Source: Paenibacillus apiarius
GTDB lineage: Bacteria; Bacillota; Bacilli; Paenibacillales; Paenibacillaceae
Assembly (NCBI RefSeq): GCF_017052585.1
Contig: NZ_JAFFHZ010000001.1
Coordinates: 2,584,501-2,648,500 of the forward strand
Direction: 5' to 3'
DNA: 64,000 nt
Below, piece by piece: positions 1 to 8,468 of the stretch. A program made the translations under genes and the position numbers. The notes beneath the pieces were generated by a model that was not told where the DNA came from, made no database searches, and saw only the letters and a program-made list of their open reading frames with translations. The stretch's first letter is position 1, and every line of letters starts with the position of its first letter.

Positions 1-20
1 CCGGCCCATCCTGGAGCTTG

Positions 21-614
21 TTATTTAGCGAGCGTGCCGGTTACAGGCTCCACGCTATCGATAAGCAGTGTGTCTTGCAGCACCGTTACGCGCTCTTCAA
101 CTTCCGACTCCATTAATTCCTCGAGGCTGTCACTGTATTTGCCTGTTATGCCGATGTGATACCGTCCATCCGCCTCTTTCAGATTGACCTGCAAGGCGAA
201 TTGAACAGAAGCGAGCACGCCGAACGATTCCTGTTCCTTGAACGTGTATGTTCCGTCAGATCCCTTCTGAAAGTAGGAGTCAAATATTCGCAGGGCTTGT
301 TCCGCGCTATAATAATCCTGCAGCGATTCCGTGAGTATTTGTTTGTCTGTCTCCGTCAAGGTGAGACGCTGCGAGTAACGGAGCAGTTGATTTGTCCAAT
401 TCTCAACGTCCCGCAACCATAAGAACAAGGAGATTTTGTTCGAGGTTTGAAGCAGATCGCCTGCTAGCTTGTCAGGAGCCGTCACACGGATGACATCCAA
501 AATAGTGGCGACCGTTACGGATGTGTTCTTCTGTTCCTTCGCTCCCGTTTGCATGGAGGAGCTGCACCCTGTAATAAGCAAGATTGCCATACATACCGCA
601 ATTATTTTTTTCAT
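21..614 (-). CDS. Small lipoprotein of unknown function
   Basis: 197-aa protein with a lipoprotein signal peptide: a KK start, a hydrophobic run, and lipobox LITGC placing the lipidated cysteine at residue 17. The mature part is a soluble, mostly helical domain facing outside the membrane; I do not recognise a family. The start is fixed by GAGGTG eight bases upstream of the ATG. It lies downstream of, and on the same strand as, the secreted M23 peptidase, so the two may share a transcript and an envelope role; that link is inference. Coding potential is clear, function is unknown. Confidence 0.8.
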   Translation of the reverse strand: MKKIIAVCMAILLITGCSSSMQTGAKEQKNTSVTVATILDVIRVTAPDKLAGDLLQTSNKISLFLWLRDVENWTNQLLRYSQRLTLTETDKQILTESLQDYYSAEQALRIFDSYFQKGSDGTYTFKEQESFGVLASVQFALQVNLKEADGRYHIGITGKYSDSLEELMESEVEERVTVLQDTLLIDSVEPVTGTLAK

Positions 615-681
615 TTTTCATGCACCTCGGTTAACAACATCTGCCGTACCCATCAGAGGACGGGAATGGCACTGTTTATTT

Positions 682-1326
682 TCATGTGATGGATTCGAAC
701 GGAATGCCTTTGGCCACTCGTTCTTCCATGCTCATGTCACGGATCTCCTCCATGCTGTAGAACACTTCAAGTTCATTGTCGTGATCGGCTTTTTCAACGG
801 GGGCAGTGGAGGCAGGAACGTTATTTTTATATCCGGGAAAGAAATTGGAGATTGGATCTACTGCAGTCGAAGAATTATCAGTCAAGCAAGCTCCGCTGCA
901 TTTTCTCGTTTCGAAATGCAAATGAACCCCCTGCGCTTGGCCCGAGCTTCCCATTTCCCCCAGCTTGGTCCCCTTTCCCACGTTATTATTCGTTGATACC
1001 ACGGGGGCTTTGTTCATATGTGCATATCTGGACTGATAATTTGTATTATTAATGGAATGATGAATGTAGACAACCCATCCATAACTGGTGGACCAACCGG
1101 CTCGCGCGACTCTTCCGCCATAGAAGGCCACGATAGTGTCGCCGGCTACACCGGCCCTTCTGCCTCCGATATCGATGCCTTTGTGAGCATTTCCCTTAAA
1201 GCCTTGTGTAATTCGGGTTGAATCAGGCACCGGCCAATGGTATGTGCTCGCTGCGGATGCCGTTGCCGAAAGGGAAGCAAAGCTTAATGCAATCAGTACG
1301 AACACAGTCACAAGCCTTCTCACCAT
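682..1326 (-). CDS. Secreted M23 family metallopeptidase (LytM-like)
   Basis: 214 aa from the ATG preceded by AAGGAGG; a start 13 codons further up has no comparable site. Residues 1-26 form a signal peptide ending in ATASA-AS. The rest is a single LytM/M23 domain with the zinc ligands HKGID (His48, Asp52) and HLH (His135, His137), plus His103 in YAHM as the usual catalytic helper. The family cleaves peptidoglycan cross-bridges or stem peptides. There is no SH3 or LysM cell-wall-binding domain; the acidic tail (EKADHDNELEVFYSMEEI) is unassigned. A spore- or wall-lytic role is inferred from the family. All catalytic residues are present. Confidence 0.9.
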   Translation of the reverse strand: MVRRLVTVFVLIALSFASLSATASAASTYHWPVPDSTRITQGFKGNAHKGIDIGGRRAGVAGDTIVAFYGGRVARAGWSTSYGWVVYIHHSINNTNYQSRYAHMNKAPVVSTNNNVGKGTKLGEMGSSGQAQGVHLHFETRKCSGACLTDNSSTAVDPISNFFPGYKNNVPASTAPVEKADHDNELEVFYSMEEIRDMSMEERVAKGIPFESIT

Positions 1327-1591
1327 AACAAATGCCTCCTTTGTAGTTAAATTTACCCATATCATAATGGGTACTGCTTGTGTCTGTATATCAATTGTTG
1401 GGCTTTAATTTATTGAATGTTTTTATCGGCGAGTAGAAAATGAAAAATTCTGTTGATGGGTTGAAAGCATATGGTTTTTGATGTGCTTATTGACCAGTGG
1501 ACGTTTACAGAGATTGGGATTTATAGTAAGGTGTTAATAAATGAATAGGGAATATTTGTATGTAAAATGGGGCTCGAAAGAAGGTGATGAT

Positions 1592-2854
1592 ATGGGTTCT
1601 GAGCTGAGGCGCGTAGGTGAATTGATTCATGATTATCGGAAGAGGGCGGGCTTCACACTCCATCAGTTGTCAGCCCTCTCGGGCGTTCCAAAAGGAACAA
1701 TTTCGAAAATCGAGAGAGGCGAAACGAAACATCCCGAATTAGACACCGTTCTGGCGTTATCATCTCCATTATCGATTTCATATGAAGATGTTGTGAATCA
1801 TTACGTTGTAATGGAGAAACGAAAAAATATTTTGCACCATATGCTGTTAGAGGCCGTTCGGGTTAGCGACATGAATATCATTGCGAAGGTAGCCGCCCGT
1901 TTTCTAGAATGCGACGGTGTGGATAGTTATGACCTAGTAGAGGAACTCTACAACATAACCGGTTCGGTAACTGATGAAATGATCAAACTTGGTTTATTTG
2001 AACTTCTCTCGAAATATGCCAGAGAGCACGGAATACAACCTTTTGTGGCGAAAGCTTTATTCCAAAAGTACTTGATTGAACGAAATGATTTCAGCAAACT
2101 GGATCTTACTTTTCAAGCCGGAACATATTTATTACTTTACGTCAATTTTTTATCGGAAGAAGAGAAGGTACTGTTACATTTCAAACTAGGTTTTCATGCA
2201 TACGCGCTGCAACTTTATGAGAAGTGTATCCATCTGTGTACTTATATCACCAAAGAGAATGATGGCGACCGTCTCACGAAAGCGCGTGCCCTACTCCTTA
2301 TCTGCAATTCATACTACTATTTAGGCGAATACTTTATGGCTGAACAGTATCTATGTGAATGCAAAAAGTACCCTTTTCCCGAGATTCAAGAAAATATTAA
2401 GCTTAACGAGGCTGCAATACAAGGTAAAAAGGGAAATAGAGATCACGCAATATTGCAACTTAAAATATGTTTAGATCAATCCTCACCAAATACTGCGATT
2501 CATGTTATTAACGAACTTCTCGAACTATACCTCCAGAATAAAGATATCGAAGCAATAGAACACTTGATAGGAGATGAAACTCGAATACTGAACGCTGATT
2601 ATCATACACCGTTTAAAAAATCAGAGTTGGCTTTATATTTTAAATTAAAAGCCGGTTACTTAATATTAAAAAAGCGATTTGAAGATGCAATTGATTGCTA
2701 TATAAAGAGTGCAGTATATTACTCAGAAATAAGAGCTTATAGCGATTCAAATGAATGCTTTTATTTAGTGTTCAAATTGCTATCCAATGAAACAGTTAAT
2801 GTATCAGTAACTGCTCAGTTAAAAGAAGCATATAATATGCTGCGTAAACTGTAA
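1592..2854 (+). CDS. RRNPP-type quorum-sensing regulator (XRE HTH plus TPR repeats)
   Basis: 420 aa from the ATG behind AAGGTG; an alternative ATG at 1541 would add 17 residues. Residues about 7-62 form an XRE helix-turn-helix (core GVPKGTISKIERGE). The rest is all-helical with tetratricopeptide-like repeats, the architecture of PlcR, PrgX, Rgg and the receptors described in Paenibacillus polymyxa. Such proteins bind a re-imported signal peptide in the TPR domain and switch DNA binding. A 56-aa propeptide gene starts 23 bases after the stop, which is the usual receptor/peptide layout. The gene is AT-rich compared with the core genes, suggesting accessory status. Targets are unknown; the bacteriocin cluster downstream is one possibility (inference). 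Confidence 0.88.
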   Translation: MGSELRRVGELIHDYRKRAGFTLHQLSALSGVPKGTISKIERGETKHPELDTVLALSSPLSISYEDVVNHYVVMEKRKNILHHMLLEAVRVSDMNIIAKVAARFLECDGVDSYDLVEELYNITGSVTDEMIKLGLFELLSKYAREHGIQPFVAKALFQKYLIERNDFSKLDLTFQAGTYLLLYVNFLSEEEKVLLHFKLGFHAYALQLYEKCIHLCTYITKENDGDRLTKARALLLICNSYYYLGEYFMAEQYLCECKKYPFPEIQENIKLNEAAIQGKKGNRDHAILQLKICLDQSSPNTAIHVINELLELYLQNKDIEAIEHLIGDETRILNADYHTPFKKSELALYFKLKAGYLILKKRFEDAIDCYIKSAVYYSEIRAYSDSNECFYLVFKLLSNETVNVSVTAQLKEAYNMLRKL

Positions 2855-2877
2855 TTACTGCAAAGGCGGTGATTGGT

Positions 2878-3048
2878 ATGTACCAGAAAGTTCTGCAAAT
2901 AGGGTTAATAATTACAACTTTGCTGTTTTGCGTATCACCTTTCATAAGTAATCAAGATAGGAATAACATTACGTTAGATAATAGTATTAACAAGTTCGGA
3001 TATAGTTCTTTTTTTGGGGGCGATATTGGTGAGCCCGGCGGCTGGTGA
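2878..3048 (+). CDS. Putative quorum-sensing propeptide (56 aa) for the adjacent RRNPP receptor
   Basis: Short ORF, ATG to TGA, 56 codons, behind AAAGGCGGTG. The N-terminus is basic then hydrophobic (MYQKVLQIGLIITTLLFCVS), a secretion signal. A polar linker with Asn and Asp follows, and the C-terminus FFGGDIGEPGGW is the likely source of the mature signal peptide. It follows the RRNPP receptor by 23 bases and is followed by a strong terminator, so the two form a closed unit. RRNPP propeptides are exported by Sec, trimmed, and re-imported by an oligopeptide permease (family knowledge). The exact mature peptide cannot be read from sequence; the last 5-10 residues are the usual place. Confidence 0.75.
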   Translation: MYQKVLQIGLIITTLLFCVSPFISNQDRNNITLDNSINKFGYSSFFGGDIGEPGGW

Positions 3049-3067
3049 TAATATAAGATGTGCGAGG

Positions 3068-3105
3068 TGTAAGATCGAAACTCAATCGATCTTACATCTT
3101 TTTTT
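3068..3105 (+). terminator. Rho-independent terminator after the RRNPP propeptide
   Basis: An 11-bp perfect stem (TGTAAGATCGA at 3068-3078, its complement at 3086-3096) with a 7-nt loop, then TCTTTTTTT. It closes the receptor/propeptide unit. Confidence 0.92.
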
Positions 3106-3217
3106 GTGCGTTTATGGTAAGTAACCTTCATTTTTTCTTTAAACTAATAATCAAAAAATGTCTAATTATTAGAATTAAAGTCGAAAAGTTTTAAAATATG
3201 AAAAATTTTAGAGAATA

Positions 3218-3245
3218 TTGAAACATGTTTTAAATTGAATATATA
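3218..3245 (+). promoter_or_regulatory. Candidate sigma-A promoter for the Spo0E-like gene
   Basis: TTGAAA at 3218-3223, a 16-bp spacer, and TATATA at 3240-3245, about 70 bases before the coding start, in very AT-rich DNA. Confidence 0.45.
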
Positions 3246-3315
3246 AGTACTACTTCAAGTTAACTCTGATTTGCTTTTAAATTCGTTGTGAAGGGAGGGG
3301 GCCAATCCAATTTCG

Positions 3316-3564
3316 ATGAATACGCAGGATGAAGAATTAGTACTTATACAAAAAGTTGAAGATTTACGTCAACGCTTGGTAAGAACAGTAGGTAGCATTA
3401 AAAGCTTTAATGATGAGTATGTTGTTGAACTTAGTCAGGAACTTGATTCATACGTGTTACAGCTTCAAAAAAAGAATTACTCTCTTAAACTAAAAGATAA
3501 GGGAAAGGCAGGACCTTTGTATCCTCCGTTCTATAGGAAATCAAAATTGGAAAATTTAGACTAA
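3316..3564 (+). CDS. Spo0E-family aspartyl-phosphate phosphatase
   Basis: 82 aa. The family pattern is visible: an N-terminal helix IQKVEDLRQRLVRTVG, then the hallmark LSQELDSYVLQLQKK, matching the SxxLD signature of Spo0E, YisI and YnzD. These small proteins dephosphorylate Spo0A-P and delay sporulation; the target here is inferred. The C-terminal tail is longer and more basic than in minimal members. The start is slightly uncertain: AGGGAGGGG ends at 3300, 15 bases from the ATG, whereas an in-frame ATT at 3310 sits at a better distance. It is placed between a quorum-sensing unit and a bacteriocin cluster. Confidence 0.82.
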   Translation: MNTQDEELVLIQKVEDLRQRLVRTVGSIKSFNDEYVVELSQELDSYVLQLQKKNYSLKLKDKGKAGPLYPPFYRKSKLENLD

Positions 3565-3657
3565 AAATCAATGGGATATAAAAGAATTTAAGGGGGTGAT
3601 AGATGAATTAAGTAGCCAAATGTAAGGCTGGAAAATATGTTGAACTTTGGCGATTCA

Positions 3658-4017
3658 TTTTTTCCATGTACGTAGTAAGACCGTAGAACTGTTAGCCAAT
3701 GTCCATGATCACACGACCGGAAAGTATGTCCGGGGATTTCGTATGCTAACCCTAGGTTGATGGAAACATGTTTATCCCGCTACGCTTTTCGCTGCTCGTT
3801 CGGCTAAAAACAATCGTTCTTGTTTGTTCGTGACCGTCGCAACAAGCAACACTGCCTTGCGTTGTTGTCAAAGGATCTTGAGCTGCCTGATGAAGAGATC
3901 ATTCGGATTTACAGTACCGTTCAAGAGGTACTGATTCTTACGGAAAAGAAATTTTCTAGAGCTTTTCGACAAGTTTATCTCCGTTTTTCCCGAGTATATC
4001 AAGGGTTTGTTAGCTAG
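3658..4017 (+). pseudogene. Decayed IS4-family transposase remnant
   Basis: Reading across frames recovers fragments of a DDE transposase. ELLANVHDHTTGKYVRGFRMLTLG is followed by a stop, then a frame change gives DGNMFIPLRFSLLVRL, then LALLSKDLELPDEEIIRIY in the last frame. These match the middle of IS4-type transposases (GFRMLTLGWSDGNTF-type core and the strand before the catalytic Glu region). Stops, frameshifts and missing ends show it is dead. No terminal inverted repeats were found. It probably marks past insertion next to the bacteriocin cluster. Confidence 0.65.
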
Positions 4018-4182
4018 GTATGAGAAAGTTGAGTTATATAATATTCATTTAATGTACTTCTTTGTGATAACATAGAATGTGTAGGGAATTATTGGAAAGA
4101 AGCATGTGTAGATGCTAACGTGCATCTAATCCGTAGTTAATATTTTTTTGTATCATATCAAAACTAGGGAGGTAACTTTTCT

Positions 4183-4614
4183 ATGAAAATGAGTGTTAAA
4201 TTAATGTTTGGAACAGCAGTATTGAGTCTCTCTCTTGTGGTTGCTGCAGTTCCTGGATTTGCCTCGACTTCACACCACAAGGTTTCGGGCGGCTGGAGTG
4301 AAACGGGAGGATATTATATCAATGTTCCTAGTGGTTTTGTTGGTACTTTAGCTTCTAGTTCTCCTGAGAAACATGAAGGTAAACGACTATCGCAAGAGAT
4401 TACAGGCAGTGGTGACTACCGTTATGCGGCATATGGCGAAACTACATGGAAAGATACTTATCATTATACAACTGCTCGAATGGAAGATAATAAGGACAAT
4501 GTTCGGTCGACAAGTGGGAGACAATGGGGTACCGGCTACACCACTGCACAGTCCCCTTGGTACACTCCTAAATTATTTGAATGGACACAAGCCCGAACTT
4601 ATTGGGGAAATTAA
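4183..4614 (+). CDS. Lactococcin-972-like bacteriocin precursor
   Basis: 143 aa with a Sec signal peptide (residues about 1-28, MKMSVKLMFG to PGFAS), behind GGGAGG. The mature region carries aromatic-rich motifs of the lactococcin 972 family: GGWSETGGYY, YHYTTARM, SGRQWGTGYTTAQSPWYTP, and an end of ARTYWGN. Lactococcin 972 acts at the septum by binding lipid II (known for the founder). This precursor is longer than the ~91-aa founder and has an extra central segment (about residues 55-85). Two FtsX/MacB-like permeases and an ABC ATPase follow, the standard partner set of this family. Assigned from motifs and context. Confidence 0.78.
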   Translation: MKMSVKLMFGTAVLSLSLVVAAVPGFASTSHHKVSGGWSETGGYYINVPSGFVGTLASSSPEKHEGKRLSQEITGSGDYRYAAYGETTWKDTYHYTTARMEDNKDNVRSTSGRQWGTGYTTAQSPWYTPKLFEWTQARTYWGN

Positions 4615-4670
4615 TTTTTAAACCGGCTAGAGGGCTGCTGCATGTGACTCGTTTACAAAGATAATTTGCT

Positions 4671-4720
4671 AGGAGGCTACTTTATCTCGAAGAAAAGGGA
4701 GATAAAGCAGCCTCTAGTAT
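4671..4720 (+). promoter_or_regulatory. Long hairpin between bacteriocin gene and transporter genes
   Basis: A 16-bp arm at 4673-4688 (GAGGCTACTTTATCTC) pairs with 4699-4714 with one mismatch over a 10-nt loop. No T run follows, so it is more likely an attenuator, a partial terminator or an mRNA-stabilising structure that lowers transporter expression relative to the bacteriocin. Confidence 0.6.
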
Positions 4721-4753
4721 AATGCTTAATCTGTAGTGAAATGAGGAAAGCAG

Positions 4754-5719
4754 ATGTTTACACTGAGAAGAAAAGATATTATTTTCACCTTGCTTTTTTT
4801 ATGCCTTTATATAATTTGTTACCTTTTTCTAACTTATATCGATAAGCAAGAAAGGTTCAACGAATTGTCCAATGGATTCTATTCTAATCATCATGCTGTA
4901 TTAATTAATAACGGTGATAACGATTGGGTCGAAACTGAGCTTTCACAATCCAGTTATCGACTGTTCATAGAATATAATGATACCTACCGCTTTTTTATAG
5001 ATCATAGTAGTGATTGGTCCCCTCCAATCGAATCTGGTCGTTTTTTTAGTCATGAAGAAAAGAAGCCGGTAGCGGTTATTGGAAGGGAAATGTTAGAGTA
5101 CTCCAAAGATAGTAACGGTGGGAAGCATATATCGTTTAATGGAGAAAGCTATGAAGTAATCGGAATTATGGGTGCATCATTCGCGAGTCCAGTTGACTAT
5201 CTAATCTTGCTATATCAACCTGGTCAGACGCCTTTAACACCTGATATGCGAATTATTATTGATAGTGATCATAAATCAACGGTGACTGAAATCACCGAAA
5301 ATCTAATCAAAAAATTTCCTATGATCACTCTGATTGAAAGTGCACAAAAAGGGCTATCGAGAACGGCAAATATCCCCTTTCTATATCGTTTGCTAATTTT
5401 TGAGTTTTATCTCCTTTTGTTCCTTAGTGCATTAGCATTTATACGGTATTGGTACGAATCAGAAAAGAAAAAGCTGTATATTTTATTCATTATGGGCATT
5501 TCGAAAAATAAAATTAATCAACAGTTATTCTTTAAAGTCTCCATGTATATTACTGTCCCGGGAGTTATGATGTGTTTATTCATTTCTATTTTTGATTCTG
5601 GATCATTTTTAAAACAACTGATAGGGATAGCCATTCTTTTCCTGATTAGCGCCTGCTCTTTGTTAAGCCTGTTTCTCAGAACTAATTCTTCATCAAAAGG
5701 TGGTGCAATCAGCAAATGA
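4754..5719 (+). CDS. MacB/FtsX-like permease of the bacteriocin cluster, first subunit
   Basis: 321 aa. A membrane segment near residues 10-28 is followed by an extracytoplasmic MacB-type core domain (about 30-205), then three membrane segments (about 212-232, 255-275, 285-305). This is the bacteriocin-associated integral membrane protein layout. Its stop overlaps the start of the next permease (ATGA), indicating translational coupling and probably a heterodimer. With the ATPase it likely exports or, more probably, gives self-protection against the lactococcin-like peptide; which of the two is not visible in the sequence. Confidence 0.78.
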   Translation: MFTLRRKDIIFTLLFLCLYIICYLFLTYIDKQERFNELSNGFYSNHHAVLINNGDNDWVETELSQSSYRLFIEYNDTYRFFIDHSSDWSPPIESGRFFSHEEKKPVAVIGREMLEYSKDSNGGKHISFNGESYEVIGIMGASFASPVDYLILLYQPGQTPLTPDMRIIIDSDHKSTVTEITENLIKKFPMITLIESAQKGLSRTANIPFLYRLLIFEFYLLLFLSALAFIRYWYESEKKKLYILFIMGISKNKINQQLFFKVSMYITVPGVMMCLFISIFDSGSFLKQLIGIAILFLISACSLLSLFLRTNSSSKGGAISK

Positions 5720-7005
5720 TCCTAAACGAACTAAAAATTTTTTTAAAAAAGCATAAATTATTAACGATGATTCTTTATCTTCAGCTTACTTTATTTTTTA
5801 TAATTATAGGAACCTTCATTTCTTTTATCGAACAGCTTAATTATGAAAGTAATGGTCTTCAACAAATCTATGAAGGAAAGTCCATCTATCAGTTACTTGA
5901 TGGTTATTATGATGGTGAAGTGTACCAAGATTTTGTTAGCCAGCCGGGTTATCTCGAACGATTAAAAAACTATTACAATGAACTAAATAATACAAATGAT
6001 TTTGAATATCTAGCTATGTTCAATCACCATATCCTATTAAACGATAATGGGCTACCTGATGAGTTTATTGAGGGTTATGAACAAGGCAACAGGAAGTACC
6101 AGACAAAGATAGAAAATGCTACATTTACCGCTGTTAAATCGTTTCAAATGAATAAGCAGGCACTTGACTTTTTTGGGTTAGTTGCAGCAGAAGGAACGAT
6201 TTGGAGTGAACATGATTTTAAGGGGTTCGAGGATACTGTACCAGTATTGTTGGGAGCTTCTTATCGAAATGTGTTTCACATTGGCGATGAAACTACTATC
6301 AATTTCTATAATAAGTCATTTAATATCAAAATTATTGGGTTTTTAAAGGAAAACAGTAAGCTTTACTTTAATAATGATACGGAGTTTTACTTAGACAAAT
6401 ATATCCTACTTCCTTATAGAGAGTATGATAATAAGCCTATTTCAGAAGTAGATGAATTATTCCAACAAGCTAGCTATTTTGCTATGATCAACGGCTACAT
6501 TGTAACAGACAATGACCCATCAAGTATCGAATCAATGATGCAGCGGATTAACGCGATTGCTCAAAAATCATCTATTGGAAGTTATTCTTTTATCGGTCTG
6601 AATCCACATATCCTAAAATACAGGGGTTTAATGACCGTTTTACAAGAAGATAAAACCTTAGTCCAAACTGTATTTCTCTCTACAGCTCTATTAAATTTAA
6701 TTATTATAATTAGCATTTTATTTCTACAACAGAAAAAGAGATTATCATTTTTCGCAATTCATTATATCAATGGGGCTACTAAAGTTGGACTTATAAAAAT
6801 GCAGTGGATCGAAATATTTAGTGTTATACTGGCTGCTTATTTAACAAGCTTCATTGTTTTAGATCAGATTCTTAAAATCGGTGATTTTAAGACACAGTTT
6901 ATTATGTTTTTAATTTGTATCTCTATGAGTATTATCATTTGCCTGTTGCTGGCGATTAAGCTTTGGTTTCGCCCAATTATGAAAGATATAAATATCGGGG
7001 ATTAA
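5716..7005 (+). CDS. MacB/FtsX-like permease of the bacteriocin cluster, second subunit
   Basis: 429 aa. An N-terminal membrane helix (about residues 17-38), a large extracytoplasmic domain (about 40-310), then three membrane helices near 318-338, 362-385 and 393-415. This is the topology of MacB/FtsX-type mechanotransmission permeases, not of transporters with a through-membrane channel. It overlaps the preceding gene by four bases and ends 14 bases before the ATPase start, so all three are one unit. It is diverged from its partner but shares the same fold plan. Low GC and many Asn/Ile codons match the rest of the cluster. Confidence 0.78.
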   Translation: MILNELKIFLKKHKLLTMILYLQLTLFFIIIGTFISFIEQLNYESNGLQQIYEGKSIYQLLDGYYDGEVYQDFVSQPGYLERLKNYYNELNNTNDFEYLAMFNHHILLNDNGLPDEFIEGYEQGNRKYQTKIENATFTAVKSFQMNKQALDFFGLVAAEGTIWSEHDFKGFEDTVPVLLGASYRNVFHIGDETTINFYNKSFNIKIIGFLKENSKLYFNNDTEFYLDKYILLPYREYDNKPISEVDELFQQASYFAMINGYIVTDNDPSSIESMMQRINAIAQKSSIGSYSFIGLNPHILKYRGLMTVLQEDKTLVQTVFLSTALLNLIIIISILFLQQKKRLSFFAIHYINGATKVGLIKMQWIEIFSVILAAYLTSFIVLDQILKIGDFKTQFIMFLICISMSIIICLLLAIKLWFRPIMKDINIGD

Positions 7006-7019
7006 GGAGGTACAATACG

Positions 7020-7688
7020 ATGATTGAACTCGTAGAAATAAAAAAAAGATTTATTGATGGGAAACAGTACACGAACATCTTAGAGAATGTAAATATTCAT
7101 ATCCATCAAGGAGAATCTATCGCTATTAAGGGTAAGAGCGGTTGTGGAAAATCTACTTTACTCAATATTTTAGCAGGCCTGCTTCCATTCGAAGAAGGTG
7201 ACATGCTTTTTAACAGAACCAATATTTCACGGTTTACAGCAAAGCAACTGGCAGAATACAGAAGGAATCACGTGGCTTATATAACGCAAAAGTTCCACTT
7301 GCTAGATGATCGAAATGTTTTCGATAATATTGCACTACCACTGCAATATCTCAGGATACCTAGAGGAGAAATAAAAAGTAGGATTGAAGAAGTTCTACAT
7401 GATTTGGATATGGAAAATCACATCAAAAAAGACATATCATCATTATCAGGTGGAGAACGTCAGCGAGTAGCAATAGCCCGTGCCATAGTTAAAAAACCTT
7501 CAATATTACTAGCTGATGAACCTACTGGTTCATTGGATGAGGTAACCGAAGAATCCATATTGAGGATATTCCATGCCCTTCATCAGAAAGGAATGACAAT
7601 AGTGATCGTTACTCACGATGATACTGTTTCAAGTCATTGTCAACATATATATGAGCTTCACCATAAGAGACTGCATCTTGTGAGTTAG
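7020..7688 (+). CDS. ABC transporter ATPase (LolD/MacB type) of the bacteriocin cluster
   Basis: 222 aa from the ATG behind TAAGGAGG; upstream in-frame codons overlap the permease and are not needed. It has Walker A GKSGCGKST (residues 38-46), a Q-loop (YITQKF), signature LSGGERQR, Walker B ILLADEPTGSLD with the EPTGSLD extension typical of LolD/MacB ATPases, and the H-loop VTHDD. All catalytic residues are intact. It powers the two FtsX-like permeases just upstream. A terminator follows, closing the bacteriocin operon. Confidence 0.9.
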   Translation: MIELVEIKKRFIDGKQYTNILENVNIHIHQGESIAIKGKSGCGKSTLLNILAGLLPFEEGDMLFNRTNISRFTAKQLAEYRRNHVAYITQKFHLLDDRNVFDNIALPLQYLRIPRGEIKSRIEEVLHDLDMENHIKKDISSLSGGERQRVAIARAIVKKPSILLADEPTGSLDEVTEESILRIFHALHQKGMTIVIVTHDDTVSSHCQHIYELHHKRLHLVS

Positions 7689-7734
7689 TCTGAGTCCGAT
7701 AGTCAAGAATACATCTCGAGAACTTTTATTTATA

Positions 7735-7800
7735 GAAATCTCCTTTGTTGAGGCGTTTATTGATAACGCGAAAGTAACTCAACAACAGGAGATTTTTTTA
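7735..7800 (+). terminator. Terminator of the bacteriocin operon
   Basis: A long stem of AATCTCCT/TTGTTGAG with its complement CTCAACAA/CAGGAGATT, plus an inner GCGTT...AACGC hairpin, followed by TTTTTTT. Confidence 0.85.
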
Positions 7801-7987
7801 CTTTTTTCACGAAGCAATAGCAATTTTTATATACATGAATCAGTCAATTATTCATTAACGATCTATTCACTTATCGTCAGGATTATAGAACGGATCTACT
7901 TCATGTTAATAAACGGTTTTTTGTTTGTTTCAGTTTTGGTGTAACAAAAATCGATTTGTCTCATGGTACTCATCAGACTCTTATTCA

Positions 7988-8050
7988 TATGTTTTTCATG
8001 TAATACGTAAAAATATAGCGTAAAATAAATTAACCCTTTTCATTTATGTT
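7988..8050 (+). repeat. Copy 1 of a ~62-bp direct repeat (second copy at 9274)
   Basis: The segment from TATGTTTTTCATG to CCCTTTTCATTTATGTT recurs at 9274-9336 with a handful of changes. The second copy is in the leader of the LacI gene at 9415, so this copy may be a displaced duplicate of that regulatory region. The rest of the 7.8-8.05 kb gap is AT-rich with no gene seen. Confidence 0.75.
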
Positions 8051-8069
8051 TTTCGATACAGGAATTACC

Positions 8070-8468
8070 AACAAGCGATTGCTCAAGCTTATTCGTAAAA
8101 TTCCGGGGTAATGGAAGAAGACAGTGGGCGAATACGAGAAGATAATTAAATTATCGCCTCCAAGCATGAGATCATGTTCAATAGACGAGCATATTGTACA
8201 GGGCTGGCGCAACTACTCTATCAGCCAGACTGGCTTAGCTAAGCTGGATTGGGTATATCATATAACGATTCGCCCGATGATAGGCCAAGAAGAAGAGACA
8301 GCGAAAAGGCGGATGAGTTCGATGCAAAGAGTACGGCACTTAGTTAAACAATATGGATTAAAAGGCTGCTATAATCTGTATGCATATGTATGACGAATAT
8401 CGGAAGCTGGATAAGGGAAACCTCGCGTATGGTTTGAAGAGGAGGGGCTAAAAAAAGTCCTTTTACTC
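8070..8468 (+). pseudogene. Decayed group II intron (reverse transcriptase scrap plus domain V/VI-like 3' end)
   Basis: Reading across frames near 8070-8120 gives RLLKLIRKI then SGVMEEDSG, as in the finger/palm region of group II intron reverse transcriptases. At 8405-8435 AGCTGGATAAGGGAAACC is followed by a pairing arm ending GTATGGTTT, resembling domain V (AGC start, GAAA loop). At 8436-8468 a GGGGCT/AGTCC hairpin ending TTTACTCT resembles domain VI. The 89-aa frame at 8124-8393 overlies this region and shows no intact domain. The element is heavily degraded; the call rests on remembered motif shapes. Confidence 0.45.
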
